A stretch of DNA of 64,000 nucleotides from Brooklawnia cerclae. GTDB lineage: Bacteria > Actinomycetota > Actinomycetes > Propionibacteriales > Propionibacteriaceae. The notes beneath the pieces are model-generated. The model was not told the DNA's origin. It did no database searches and worked only from the letters and a program-made list of their open reading frames with translations. This document shows positions 1-7,143 of this stretch, one piece after another. Each line of letters begins with the position of its first letter. The stretch's first letter is position 1. The position numbers were made by a program, and so were the translations under genes. The DNA lies in the NCBI RefSeq assembly GCF_011758645.1, contig NZ_JAAMOZ010000001.1:2356001-2420000 (forward strand). The letters run 5' to 3'.

Positions 1-248
1 CGCAGGAACCAGGCGACCACGCGGCGCTTGAATCCCTTGCCCTGGAACAGTTCCTTCTTGGCCGGGAACGTCACCGGCGGGTCGATGAGCGCGGGCAGGG
101 AGAACGTGTCGCCGGCGTCGAGATGGTTGGCCGCGAGCACGCAGCCCCCGTCCGGGATGTTCTCTACGCCTTCGAGCTTGACGCGGAACCACCACTTCAC
201 GGCTGGGCGGAACAGCGCCTGCTTGAAGAAGGTGTACCAAGCGGTCAC
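1..248 (-). CDS. 1-acyl-sn-glycerol-3-phosphate acyltransferase, PlsC family (3' end beyond window)
   Basis: Only the N-terminal 82 or so codons lie in the window; the gene runs off the left edge. The translation has the acyltransferase block I motif NHLDAGD (HX4D, the catalytic His/Asp pair of the PlsC family), preceded by a typical basic, aromatic N-terminus. The family transfers an acyl chain to lysophosphatidic acid or related acceptors at the inner face of the membrane. The start is a GTG at 248 with a strong ribosome site (AGGAGGAC, 252-259). Without the C-terminus the exact acceptor cannot be judged. Confidence 0.8.
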   Translation of the reverse strand, partial: MTAWYTFFKQALFRPAVKWWFRVKLEGVENIPDGGCVLAANHLDAGDTFSLPALIDPPVTFPAKKELFQGKGFKRRVVAWFL

Positions 249-333
249 GCGTCCTCCTGTCGGGCAGTCGTCTACCGGTCCACTTTAGGGCCGTGGCCCG
301 CATCGACGCGCGTCACACGCGTGGGCACACGTC

Positions 334-391
334 GGCCCGGGCGCATCCGCCCGGGCCGAGAACGAAAATGCCCGATCGCCGAGGCGATCGG
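334..391 (-). terminator. two consecutive hairpins downstream of dps
   Basis: Positions 372-391 form a perfect 9-bp stem with a GA centre (CCGATCGCC / GGCGATCGG). On the minus strand it is followed by a T-rich run (ATTTTCGTT), the layout of an intrinsic terminator for dps, whose stop codon is 26 nt upstream. A second perfect 10-bp stem with a CATC loop lies at 334-357 and may act as backup. Confidence 0.65.
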
Positions 392-416
392 CGCGACGGC
401 GAGTAGGGCCGCGGGC

Positions 417-896
417 TCAGGCCGCGACGTGCGCGAACAGGAACCAGCGATCCTTCTGCAGCCCGCGCTCGATCTCGATCGCGACGTCCTGGCTGGACGC
501 GTCGACCTCGCCGAGGCCCTCGACGGCGGCGTGGATGACGGCGAGCGCGACGTCGATCTGCTCGATCACCTCGTGGATGACCTTCTCGGAGGGCTGGAAC
601 CCGGCCGACAGCTCGGGGGTCTTGGTCTGTGCCGCGACCGTGCTGAGCCGTCCGTCGATCGGCAGGCCGAGAGCCACGACACGCTCGGCGGCCAGGTCGG
701 CCCACTCACGGGCATGGTCGACGACATCGTCCAGCAGTTCGTGGACGGGCTCGAAGTTCAGGCCGCGGACGTGCCAGTGGGCCTGCTTGCCGTTCACGTG
801 CAGCGCGGTCAGCTCGACGACGACCGGGGCCAGGTAGTGCTCCACGCTCGAGACGGTCTCGGTGCTCACGCCCTTGCTTGCGACTACGTCAGTCAT
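417..896 (-). CDS. dps: Dps-family ferritin-like DNA-protection protein
   Basis: A 159-residue protein of normal Dps length. The N-terminal third carries the family ferroxidase region: HWHVRG followed by DDVVDHAREWADLAAER, with the conserved His, Asp and Glu ligands placed at the intersubunit site. Dps proteins assemble into dodecamers that oxidise and store Fe(II) using peroxide and shield DNA in starvation and oxidative stress. The gene is monocistronic, starts at ATG 896 with an AAGGAGACC ribosome site, and ends in a hairpin terminator. It is divergent from a hydrolase gene. A short dyad, GGACA-GCCA-TGTCC (955-968), lies in the shared promoter region and could bind a regulator. Confidence 0.9.
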   Translation of the reverse strand: MTDVVASKGVSTETVSSVEHYLAPVVVELTALHVNGKQAHWHVRGLNFEPVHELLDDVVDHAREWADLAAERVVALGLPIDGRLSTVAAQTKTPELSAGFQPSEKVIHEVIEQIDVALAVIHAAVEGLGEVDASSQDVAIEIERGLQKDRWFLFAHVAA

Positions 897-987
897 GATG
901 GTCTCCTTCTTGACGGGGTTCGACGATTCGTGACCATCCGGTCGTGCTTCAAAGGGACAGCCATGTCCTGTACAAGTTTACGCTGGG

Positions 988-1767
988 GTGGTGATATTCC
1001 AGGACGGCAGTGAGGCAATCCAAACCCCGGGTGGCAACGGCCCATTGCAGGGTACGGGTGTCCTGCTGTGTCACGGCTTCAGCGGCTCGCCGGCCAGTGT
1101 GCGCGATTGGGGCAAGCACCTGGCGTCCCTCGGCGCCGCGGTCGCCTGCCCCCTGCTGCCCGGCCATGGGACGACGTGGCGCCAGATGGCGCTGACCACC
1201 TACGAGGACTGGTACTCCGTCCTGCCTCCCGCCCTCGACTGGCTGCGGGAGCACAGCCGGACGCAGGTGGTGGCCGGGCTGTCCATGGGCGGCGCGCTGG
1301 CCCTGCGGGTCGCGCAGCGCGAGCCCGTGGCCGCGGTCGTGCTGGTCAACCCGTCGATCGGCTCCGACTCACCCGTCTACCGGTTCGCCGGGCTGCTGTC
1401 GCACATCGTCCCGGCCGCCAAGGGCGTCGGCAGCGACATCCGCAAGCCCGGGGTCGTCGAACCGGCCTACGACCGGGCTCCCCTCGCCGCCGTCGCCAGC
1501 ATGCGCCGGCTGTGGCGACTGGTCACCGACGACCTCGACCGGGTGGACGTTCCCGTCCAGCTGTTCACCTCGCGCACCGACCACGTGGTGGACGGATACT
1601 CGAGGCGCGTGCTGCTCGACCGCCTGCCGCTGGTGGAGCACCACTGGCTGGAGGACAGCTACCACGTGGCGACGATGGACCACGACGCCGGCTTCGTGTT
1701 CGACACCAGCGCCGCGTTCATCCGCGAGGTGGCCTCAGGCGGTGGCGCGACGCAGCGTCCAGAATGA
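988..1767 (+). CDS. alpha/beta hydrolase (carboxylesterase / monoacylglycerol lipase type)
   Basis: A 259-residue alpha/beta hydrolase. It has the oxyanion-hole segment HGFSGSP (about residue 31), the nucleophile elbow GLSMGG (about 96) and a late catalytic Asp/His pair (SRTDHVVD; SYHVATMD). Length and motifs match the bacterial Est30-like carboxylesterases and monoacylglycerol lipases of actinobacteria. The start is uncertain: GTG occurs at 988 and 991, no ribosome site precedes them, and a TACGCT box at 979-984 lies 6 nt before the second GTG, which suggests a leaderless mRNA starting at 991. The 3' end overlaps the convergent ABC permease gene by 33 nt. The substrate cannot be read from sequence. 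Confidence 0.8.
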   Translation: MVIFQDGSEAIQTPGGNGPLQGTGVLLCHGFSGSPASVRDWGKHLASLGAAVACPLLPGHGTTWRQMALTTYEDWYSVLPPALDWLREHSRTQVVAGLSMGGALALRVAQREPVAAVVLVNPSIGSDSPVYRFAGLLSHIVPAAKGVGSDIRKPGVVEPAYDRAPLAAVASMRRLWRLVTDDLDRVDVPVQLFTSRTDHVVDGYSRRVLLDRLPLVEHHWLEDSYHVATMDHDAGFVFDTSAAFIREVASGGGATQRPE

Positions 1768-2421
1768 GGCACCGGCCAACACGGCGGTCAACACCAGCAG
1801 CCACCACACCAGCCCCAGGGGCGTCAGGCTCGCGAACCACCCGAAGACATCGGCCCACGCGTTCAGTCTGCCGATGATCGCCATGGCCGCGACGAGGACG
1901 GTGCCGAGCGCGACGAACACCGAGACGAGCACGAGCAGACCGAACCGCTTGTAGATGGTGGCGAACCAGAACCCGATGCTGAAGAAGAGCAGCGCGACGA
2001 CGAAGTAGAACAGGCCGATTCCCAGCGCTCCGGTGTCGCGCAGCCACGGGAGCGCGAAGTACCACCCGTTGATCCCCCACCCGTCCGTCGCGGTCTCGAC
2101 GACCCCGCCGAGGGCGAACACCACGGCGGTGCAGGCCGCGGTGCCGGCGGCGGCCAGCAGCGATCCGAGGAAGAACTCGCGCCGGGCGATGCCCAGCGCC
2201 ATCGAGAACGGGAATGTCTGGGTGAGTGCCACGACACCCATCGCCAGGAAGGTCCACAGCGCCGCCTGTGCACCACCGCTGTATTTCGGGGCATCCACGG
2301 GGATCAGGGCGTAGATGAACAGCGACAGGACGAACGAGGCGACCAGCACCAGCAGCGGGACCCATACGTAGGCGGCCCGGTTGACCAGCTGCAGGCGGAC
2401 GACGTTGACGATGCGGTTCAC
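1735..2421 (-). CDS. ABC transporter membrane subunit (GntR-linked)
   Basis: A 228-residue hydrophobic protein with about six membrane segments and no enzymatic motif, placed directly after an ABC ATPase. The start is the GTG at 2421, which overlaps the ATPase stop as GTGA, so translation is probably coupled. Longer readings upstream only add Arg/Pro-rich sequence from the ATPase's other frame. Together with the GntR regulator and ATPase it forms a three-gene operon resembling the YtrA-YtrB family units that answer to envelope stress or peptide antibiotics. The substrate is unknown. Confidence 0.75.
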   Translation of the reverse strand: MNRIVNVVRLQLVNRAAYVWVPLLVLVASFVLSLFIYALIPVDAPKYSGGAQAALWTFLAMGVVALTQTFPFSMALGIARREFFLGSLLAAAGTAACTAVVFALGGVVETATDGWGINGWYFALPWLRDTGALGIGLFYFVVALLFFSIGFWFATIYKRFGLLVLVSVFVALGTVLVAAMAIIGRLNAWADVFGWFASLTPLGLVWWLLVLTAVLAGASFWTLRRATA

Positions 2422-3320
2422 GACAGGACCTCTTCCGGAACGCCCGCCTGATCGGCGTGCTGGGTGGTGCGGACGATGAGCTGCTGCAACGACACCGGGG
2501 TGACGTCGAGGCCCAGCCCGGCGAGTTCGGCGCGGTCGGCGTCCGACAACCGCCAAAGGACGGTGGCGGCCAGGACGCGTCCCAGCGACTCGGAGTGGAT
2601 GACCTCGCGTCCGGAGACGAACGCCTCGACGAGGTCACGGTTGCCGACGATCGTGGCAGCCCGGTCGCGCAGATCGTCGGCGGGCTCGTCCATCAGGATG
2701 TGGCCCTGGTCGATGACCATCACCCGCTCGATCAGGTGTGCGACCTCGTCGATCAGGTGGGACGACAGGATGATCGTGCGCGGATGCTTCGCGTAATCGG
2801 CCAGGAGCGTGTCGTAGAAGACCTGCCGGGCCACCGCGTCCAGGCCCAGGTAGGGCTCGTCGAAGAAGGTGATCTCGGCGCGCGAGGCCAGGCCGATCAC
2901 CACCCCGAGAGCCGAGAGCTGACCACGCGAGAGCTTGCGGATGCGGCGTTTGAGCGGCAGACGCAGTTCCTCACCGAGCCGGTCGGCGAGGTCCTGATCC
3001 CAGTGCGGGAAGAACAAACGAGCCGCGCGCATGGCATGCACAGGCGCCGCCTCATCCGGGTAGCGCTGCGACTCGCGGACGAAGCACATCCGCGACAGGA
3101 CGCGCGGGTTCTCGTACGGGTGCTCACCGAAGACCCTGACCTCACCGCTGGTAGGCAGGCTCTGGGCGGTGATCAGCGACATGAGGGTGGTCTTCCCCGC
3201 GCCGTTGCGGCCGAGCAGGCCGTAGATGGTGTCCTGCTGGACGGTGAAGGTGACGCCGTCGACGGCGCGGACGTCCCGGTAGCGCTTGGTGAGGTCGCTG
3301 ACCTCTATGACCTGGGCCAT
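2418..3320 (-). CDS. ABC transporter ATP-binding protein (YtrB-like)
   Basis: A 300-residue ABC ATPase. The Walker A is GRNGAGKTT (about residue 37), the signature is the variant LSRGQLSALG (about 133), the Walker B is ITFFDEPYLGLD, and an H-loop histidine follows in LSSHL. The C-terminal 80 residues form the extra domain seen in export-type ATPases. The ATG at 3320 shares one base with the stop of the upstream GntR gene (TGATG), and its own stop overlaps the permease start. It should energise the adjacent membrane subunit. Confidence 0.88.
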   Translation of the reverse strand: MAQVIEVSDLTKRYRDVRAVDGVTFTVQQDTIYGLLGRNGAGKTTLMSLITAQSLPTSGEVRVFGEHPYENPRVLSRMCFVRESQRYPDEAAPVHAMRAARLFFPHWDQDLADRLGEELRLPLKRRIRKLSRGQLSALGVVIGLASRAEITFFDEPYLGLDAVARQVFYDTLLADYAKHPRTIILSSHLIDEVAHLIERVMVIDQGHILMDEPADDLRDRAATIVGNRDLVEAFVSGREVIHSESLGRVLAATVLWRLSDADRAELAGLGLDVTPVSLQQLIVRTTQHADQAGVPEEVLS

Positions 3321-3706
3321 CAGGCATTCCTTTCGCTTGAACGATCGTGTTCGGGTGCACGCGAGCGGACCATGTCGGCCACCTCGTCGGTGCTGAGCCC
3401 GAGCCGCGCGGCCTCGCCCAGCATCGGCTCGACGAAGCGCAGGACGAAGGCCTCGCGCCGGGCGGCGACCAGTGCCGCGCGGGCGCCCGGGGAAACGAAC
3501 ATCCCGACCCCGCGTCTCTTGTGGAGCACTCGGCGGTCGACCAGCAGATTCACACCCTTCGCGGCTGTCGCCGGGTTGACCCGGTAGAAGGCCGCGAGTT
3601 CGTTGGTCGAGGGGGCCTGGCTCTCCTCGGGCAGGCTGCCGTCGACGATCGAGTCCTCGATCTGCTCCGCTATCTGGACGAACAGCGGCTTGCCCTCCTC
3701 GATCAC
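3320..3706 (-). CDS. GntR-family regulator, YtrA subfamily
   Basis: A 128-residue protein with an N-terminal winged helix (about residues 10-75; QIAEQIEDSIVDGSLPEESQ, then a recognition helix around NPATAAKG) and only a short C-terminal dimerisation tail, as in the YtrA subfamily. Start at GTG 3706 with AGGAGA at 3711-3716. It heads an overlapping operon with an ABC ATPase and permease. A perfect inverted repeat at 3727-3742 lies immediately upstream, so autorepression of the operon is likely. YtrA regulators usually control the ABC exporter encoded beside them. Confidence 0.85.
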   Translation of the reverse strand: MIEEGKPLFVQIAEQIEDSIVDGSLPEESQAPSTNELAAFYRVNPATAAKGVNLLVDRRVLHKRRGVGMFVSPGARAALVAARREAFVLRFVEPMLGEAARLGLSTDEVADMVRSRAPEHDRSSERNA

Positions 3707-3726
3707 GGCCTCTCCTACATACGTGG

Positions 3727-3742
3727 TTAGTTACCTAACTAA
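3727..3742 (-). promoter_or_regulatory. candidate GntR operator
   Basis: Perfect dyad TTAGTTA-CC-TAACTAA just upstream of the GntR-ABC operon, enclosed by a further pair GGTTA (3725-3729) and TAACC (3744-3748). It is AT-rich inside GC-rich DNA and sits 21 nt before the GTG start. Placement and symmetry are those expected of an autoregulatory operator. The assignment to this GntR protein is inference. Confidence 0.6.
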
Positions 3743-3929
3743 GTAACCATAGAAGTTCAAGGTCGTCAAGCCCCCGCGAGACGGGCTGCGGTCGCGGTAT
3801 CAGCGCCGCCCCTGCGCACGATCCGTGCAATGATCGGCACGTGCCCGGTGAAGCGATCATGCCTCCACGAGCACGACACCTGACCAGAGTCAATCGGGCC
3901 CGGAGAACGGGCCCATGCATGAGGCTGTG

Positions 3930-4379
3930 ATGACGGACCGCAACGATGACACCGACCGAAGGTTCCGGGAACTCATCCGGGCCGAATTCGGCAACGTCGC
4001 CGGCGCGAACGAACCCGGCGACGCCGATCCGTCCCCGCCCTTCCCACACCCGTCACGGCGCAATGTTCCCCTGCCCGACCCGATCGACTACTTCAATCTC
4101 TCCGACGCGATCGATCGCGCCGTCCCTGACGACGAGACCGAGCACTGGGATCCCCCGGTGGACGCGAGCCCGATCCATCTGCCGCGGCGCGCAATGGTCG
4201 GCGGGGTGATCGTCGCCGTGGGCCTGCTACTCGGGATCGCCGCCATGGCGGGCGTCCGGCTACCCCTCGCGGGCGGCATCGCGACGGTCGCCTGCATCGG
4301 CGCCGGGATGGCCCTGCTGCTCAGCACGCTGCCGCTGGGTCAGGGCCGCGACGACGGGGGCGACGGCGCCCAGCTGTAG
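3930..4379 (+). CDS. hypothetical membrane protein
   Basis: A 149-residue protein of unknown function. The first 90 residues are hydrophilic, acidic and proline-rich, with no recognisable domain. Two closely spaced membrane segments follow (about residues 91-112 and 118-137), then a short acidic Gly-rich tail. This suggests a small membrane-anchored protein with a cytoplasmic N-terminus. I chose ATG 3930 because GAGG lies 5 nt upstream; an in-frame ATG at 3915 would add five residues. It is monocistronic and ends 9 nt from the convergent lipoprotein gene. Confidence 0.6.
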   Translation: MTDRNDDTDRRFRELIRAEFGNVAGANEPGDADPSPPFPHPSRRNVPLPDPIDYFNLSDAIDRAVPDDETEHWDPPVDASPIHLPRRAMVGGVIVAVGLLLGIAAMAGVRLPLAGGIATVACIGAGMALLLSTLPLGQGRDDGGDGAQL

Positions 4380-4388
4380 GTATGCCCC

Positions 4389-5486
4389 TCAGCCGCACGC
4401 TGCCGAAGCATCCACCGAAGCCGGGACGACGGTCGCCGAGTCGCGCCACAGGGCCTCGACGATAGCGCCCGAGGGGTCGTCCGCCAGGAGCCGTCCCACG
4501 GCCCAGCCGCTCCATGCATAGGCGTAGTCCAACTGTTCGGGATCGGTGAACGCCTCGTCCGACGGCGGCCCGGGGGGCTCGGGGCATGCCGCACGCAGGC
4601 GCTCCAGGCTCCGTTCCTGCTCGTCCGCGGCCTGGGGAAGTGCGATGGCCTCGGCGAGACCCTCGCTCACCCAGGTGCGCCCCGCAACCGTCGCCCCCAG
4701 CCAGCCGGTGGCGGCGTGCACGCCCTCGTGAGTCAGCAGCACGCGCCGCCCGTCTTCGGTCAGGTCGCCGGTGGAATCCGGGTTGACGACGATATGGATC
4801 GCGGAATCCTCCTCACCGGTGTCCTCGGTCACCCCACCGTCCAGCTTCCAGGTCACCGCTCCCGTGCCACGGAAGTCGAACGCCGTGGCCGCCATGACCT
4901 GCTCGAAGGCATCGGTCGACCCCGGCACCTCGACCACCTGGGTGGTCGAGGGTCGTAGCAGGGAGGACGGCTCCGCACTCGCGACAGCCTCCATGGCAGC
5001 CGACGACGAGGCGAGCCAGGCATCGGCCGCCTGGCCGCCGACGACCGTGACCCTGCCGACCCGCTGAACCGTGATCGCCTCGACCAGCCAGACGGGTGTC
5101 GGCCGGCCGCTGGACTGCCCGAGATCGCCCAGTAGACACGACCCGCGGACGCAGACCAACGGCGCGTCCACGACATTGTGCGCGACGCTGCGCTCGTCGG
5201 TGACCTTCCAGTCGACGCGCCACGACTCCTCCGACGAGACGGTGAACCGGACCTGCGCGAACTGGATGACGTTGCCCCAGATCTCGTCGAGCCGCTCCGC
5301 CGGAACAGAGGAGTCGAACACCTCGTCGAACCCGACCCGGTCGCCGGACGAGATGGCCGAGGTGAGCGCATCGGCGAGCCGCGCGGCCTCGGTCGCCCGA
5401 TCCGCACCGGTAGCCGAGCACGCACCCAGCAGGAGCGGGAGCACCAGGAACAGGCTCAGCAACCGGGCCCGCCAGGACGCGGTCAA
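4389..5486 (-). CDS. putative lipoprotein with HExxH metallopeptidase-like motif
   Basis: A 365-residue exported lipoprotein: signal peptide with lipobox LLGAC (Cys23). No named family is obvious, but HEGVH at residues 253-257 is a zinc HExxH motif, and WVSEGLAEA (residues 272-280) about 20 residues later supplies a glutamate in the place of the third ligand in gluzincins. This suggests a surface-anchored zinc peptidase or a relative of the peptidase MA clan. Its ATG overlaps the stop of the upstream 72-codon gene (ATGA). The peptidase call is inference from the motif pair only. Confidence 0.65.
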   Translation of the reverse strand: MTASWRARLLSLFLVLPLLLGACSATGADRATEAARLADALTSAISSGDRVGFDEVFDSSVPAERLDEIWGNVIQFAQVRFTVSSEESWRVDWKVTDERSVAHNVVDAPLVCVRGSCLLGDLGQSSGRPTPVWLVEAITVQRVGRVTVVGGQAADAWLASSSAAMEAVASAEPSSLLRPSTTQVVEVPGSTDAFEQVMAATAFDFRGTGAVTWKLDGGVTEDTGEEDSAIHIVVNPDSTGDLTEDGRRVLLTHEGVHAATGWLGATVAGRTWVSEGLAEAIALPQAADEQERSLERLRAACPEPPGPPSDEAFTDPEQLDYAYAWSGWAVGRLLADDPSGAIVEALWRDSATVVPASVDASAACG

Positions 5487-5701
5487 CCGTCCGTGCCGTT
5501 CGCGCGACGCTCGTCGCGCCGCGACACCCGCATGCGCACCGGTGGGATCAGGCCCACCGCGGCAAGATTGGCGACCGCCTGGCGCTCGTCGGGGGTGAAG
5601 TCAAGTGCGGGCGGCGCGTCCAGCAGCACCGACACCACGCACTGGCCGCAGGCATTCCCGCGGACTACGCAGCGATCACAGTCGACGTGCAGCGATTCCA
5701 T
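5483..5701 (-). CDS. small cysteine-rich conserved protein
   Basis: A 72-residue protein with four cysteines in its first 22 residues (CDRC, then CGQC), a pattern typical of a small metal-binding site, followed by a segment with DFTPDERQAVANLAAVGLIPP. It overlaps the lipoprotein gene downstream by 4 nt and is probably co-transcribed with it. The family occurs as an uncharacterised small protein in related actinobacteria as far as I recall. Zinc binding is inferred from the CxxC pairs. Confidence 0.6.
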   Translation of the reverse strand: MESLHVDCDRCVVRGNACGQCVVSVLLDAPPALDFTPDERQAVANLAAVGLIPPVRMRVSRRDERRANGTDG

Positions 5702-5747
5702 GAGTCCAGTGTGAGACCCGCCTCTGACAGTTCTGGACGACGACAGC

Positions 5748-6824
5748 TCAGAACAGGGTCTGCGGGTCGGTGATGACCTCGTTGACCCACACGCTGAAGT
5801 GCAGGTGACACCCGGTGGAATTGCCGGTGGTGCCCACCGCCGCGATGATCTGTCCTGCTTCGACGAACTCTCCCGGGGCCACAGCCATCACCTGGAGGTG
5901 GTTGTAGGCCGCCTTGTAGGTGCCGCTGTCGATGATGACCCGGTTGCCCCATCCACTCTCGTAGCGAGCGCTGAGGACGACTCCTGCCCAAGCGGCACGC
6001 ACGGGCGTGCCACACGCCGCACCGATGTCGGTGCCGTCATGCAGTTCCGAGTACCCACCGATCGGGTTGGTCCGGTATCCGAAGGGCGAGGTGATCGGCC
6101 CGTCAGCGGGCCAGATTCCCTCACCGGAGGTGTCCGTGGTGGTGCCGTCACGGCTGGTGCGCTCGGACGACTCGGCCAAGGCGCTGGCCAGCAACTGAGC
6201 GTTGGCATCCAGGACGGCCTGGTTCTGTGCGGATTCCAGTTCCGCCATCTGTGAGGAACTGAGCCGACTGACGACCTTCTTCGATTCGGAGATCTTCTGG
6301 TCGTACTCGGCGGCGAGGTTCGTCTGCTCCGTGATCTCCGCGTCGATGCGGGTCAGGGAGTCCGACAGTGTCGTCTCCAGGTCCGTCAGACGCTGCTGCT
6401 CGGCGTCGAGGCGGGCCAGTTGCTCGTCCATGATCGCCGTGACGCTCTGCATCACCGACATGTCGGCCAGGAACGAGTCCTCCGAGTCGGAGGTGAAGAA
6501 CAGGTTCACGGCGTCGAAGCCGGCCGCTTGCTGATGGGACGCCACGGCGACGCGCCCGATCTGCACGCGCATCTGGTCGACGAGCACCTGCTGGTCGGCC
6601 AGATCGGCGCTGGCGAGGTCGTACTCGCGCTGCGCGGTCGCCTGTTCCTCCTTGGACTGGTTCAGATTGGACTGGACCTCCGTAGCCTCCTTCTGAAGCT
6701 GGGCCAGTTCCCGTTGAGCCGTGACCACGGCATCCTCAGCGGCCGCCTGGGGTGCGGCACCGATCATGAGACCCGCCGCCACGGTGAGAGCCATCAGAGG
6801 GCTCAGTATCCGCGTGAGCGACAT
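5748..6824 (-). CDS. M23-family peptidase with N-terminal coiled coil (EnvC-like)
   Basis: A 358-residue secreted protein: signal peptide with AxA cleavage near residue 29, then about 190 residues of heptad-rich coiled coil, a Ser/Thr linker, and a C-terminal LytM/M23 domain (about 245-358). The domain keeps HDGTD and HLHF, the zinc-ligand motifs of active lysostaphin-type endopeptidases. Coiled coil plus M23 is the EnvC/NlpD-type layout for peptidoglycan hydrolysis or amidase activation during division. ATG 6824 is preferred (GGTGGA upstream); a GTG at 6833 would add three residues. The first ligand is present, so it may be catalytic, unlike EnvC. Confidence 0.85.
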   Translation of the reverse strand: MSLTRILSPLMALTVAAGLMIGAAPQAAAEDAVVTAQRELAQLQKEATEVQSNLNQSKEEQATAQREYDLASADLADQQVLVDQMRVQIGRVAVASHQQAAGFDAVNLFFTSDSEDSFLADMSVMQSVTAIMDEQLARLDAEQQRLTDLETTLSDSLTRIDAEITEQTNLAAEYDQKISESKKVVSRLSSSQMAELESAQNQAVLDANAQLLASALAESSERTSRDGTTTDTSGEGIWPADGPITSPFGYRTNPIGGYSELHDGTDIGAACGTPVRAAWAGVVLSARYESGWGNRVIIDSGTYKAAYNHLQVMAVAPGEFVEAGQIIAAVGTTGNSTGCHLHFSVWVNEVITDPQTLF

Positions 6825-7143
6825 GCATTCCACCTTCGGTTCCAGGATTCCTTAGAGACCTTAGGGCTTCTTAAGCAAATTCTCAAAATCGGCGTTACAC
6901 GGTTGCCCGGGTTGCCACTACGACTCGACAAATACACCGCTCTGTGCCTGCCTCACGTATCGTCCGATCGAGACCCGCCTGCCCTGCCCCCCGAAGATTG
7001 TCGGAACCACCCCCTACGGTGGTTCCCATGAGCGAAACCGTCCGGCCGTCGACCTGCTGGCCCTCGCCCCGAGGGGCACACTACCGGACCTCGGGTCGCA
7101 CCCGGAAGGGCCTCGGGACGGGCTCTCGCACCCGGAGCGCGCG
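6825..7143. other. divergent intergenic region with an inverted repeat
   Basis: A 319-nt region between the M23 gene (minus) and the exonuclease fusion (plus). It is AT-rich next to the M23 start, as expected of a promoter. A perfect inverted repeat GGAACCACC-CCCTAC-GGTGGTTCC lies at 7003-7026. The stretch from about 7031 to 7143 stays open in the exonuclease frame with coding-like codon use but has no ATG, GTG or TTG, so an extended N-terminus is not supported. No other gene is seen. Confidence 0.5.
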
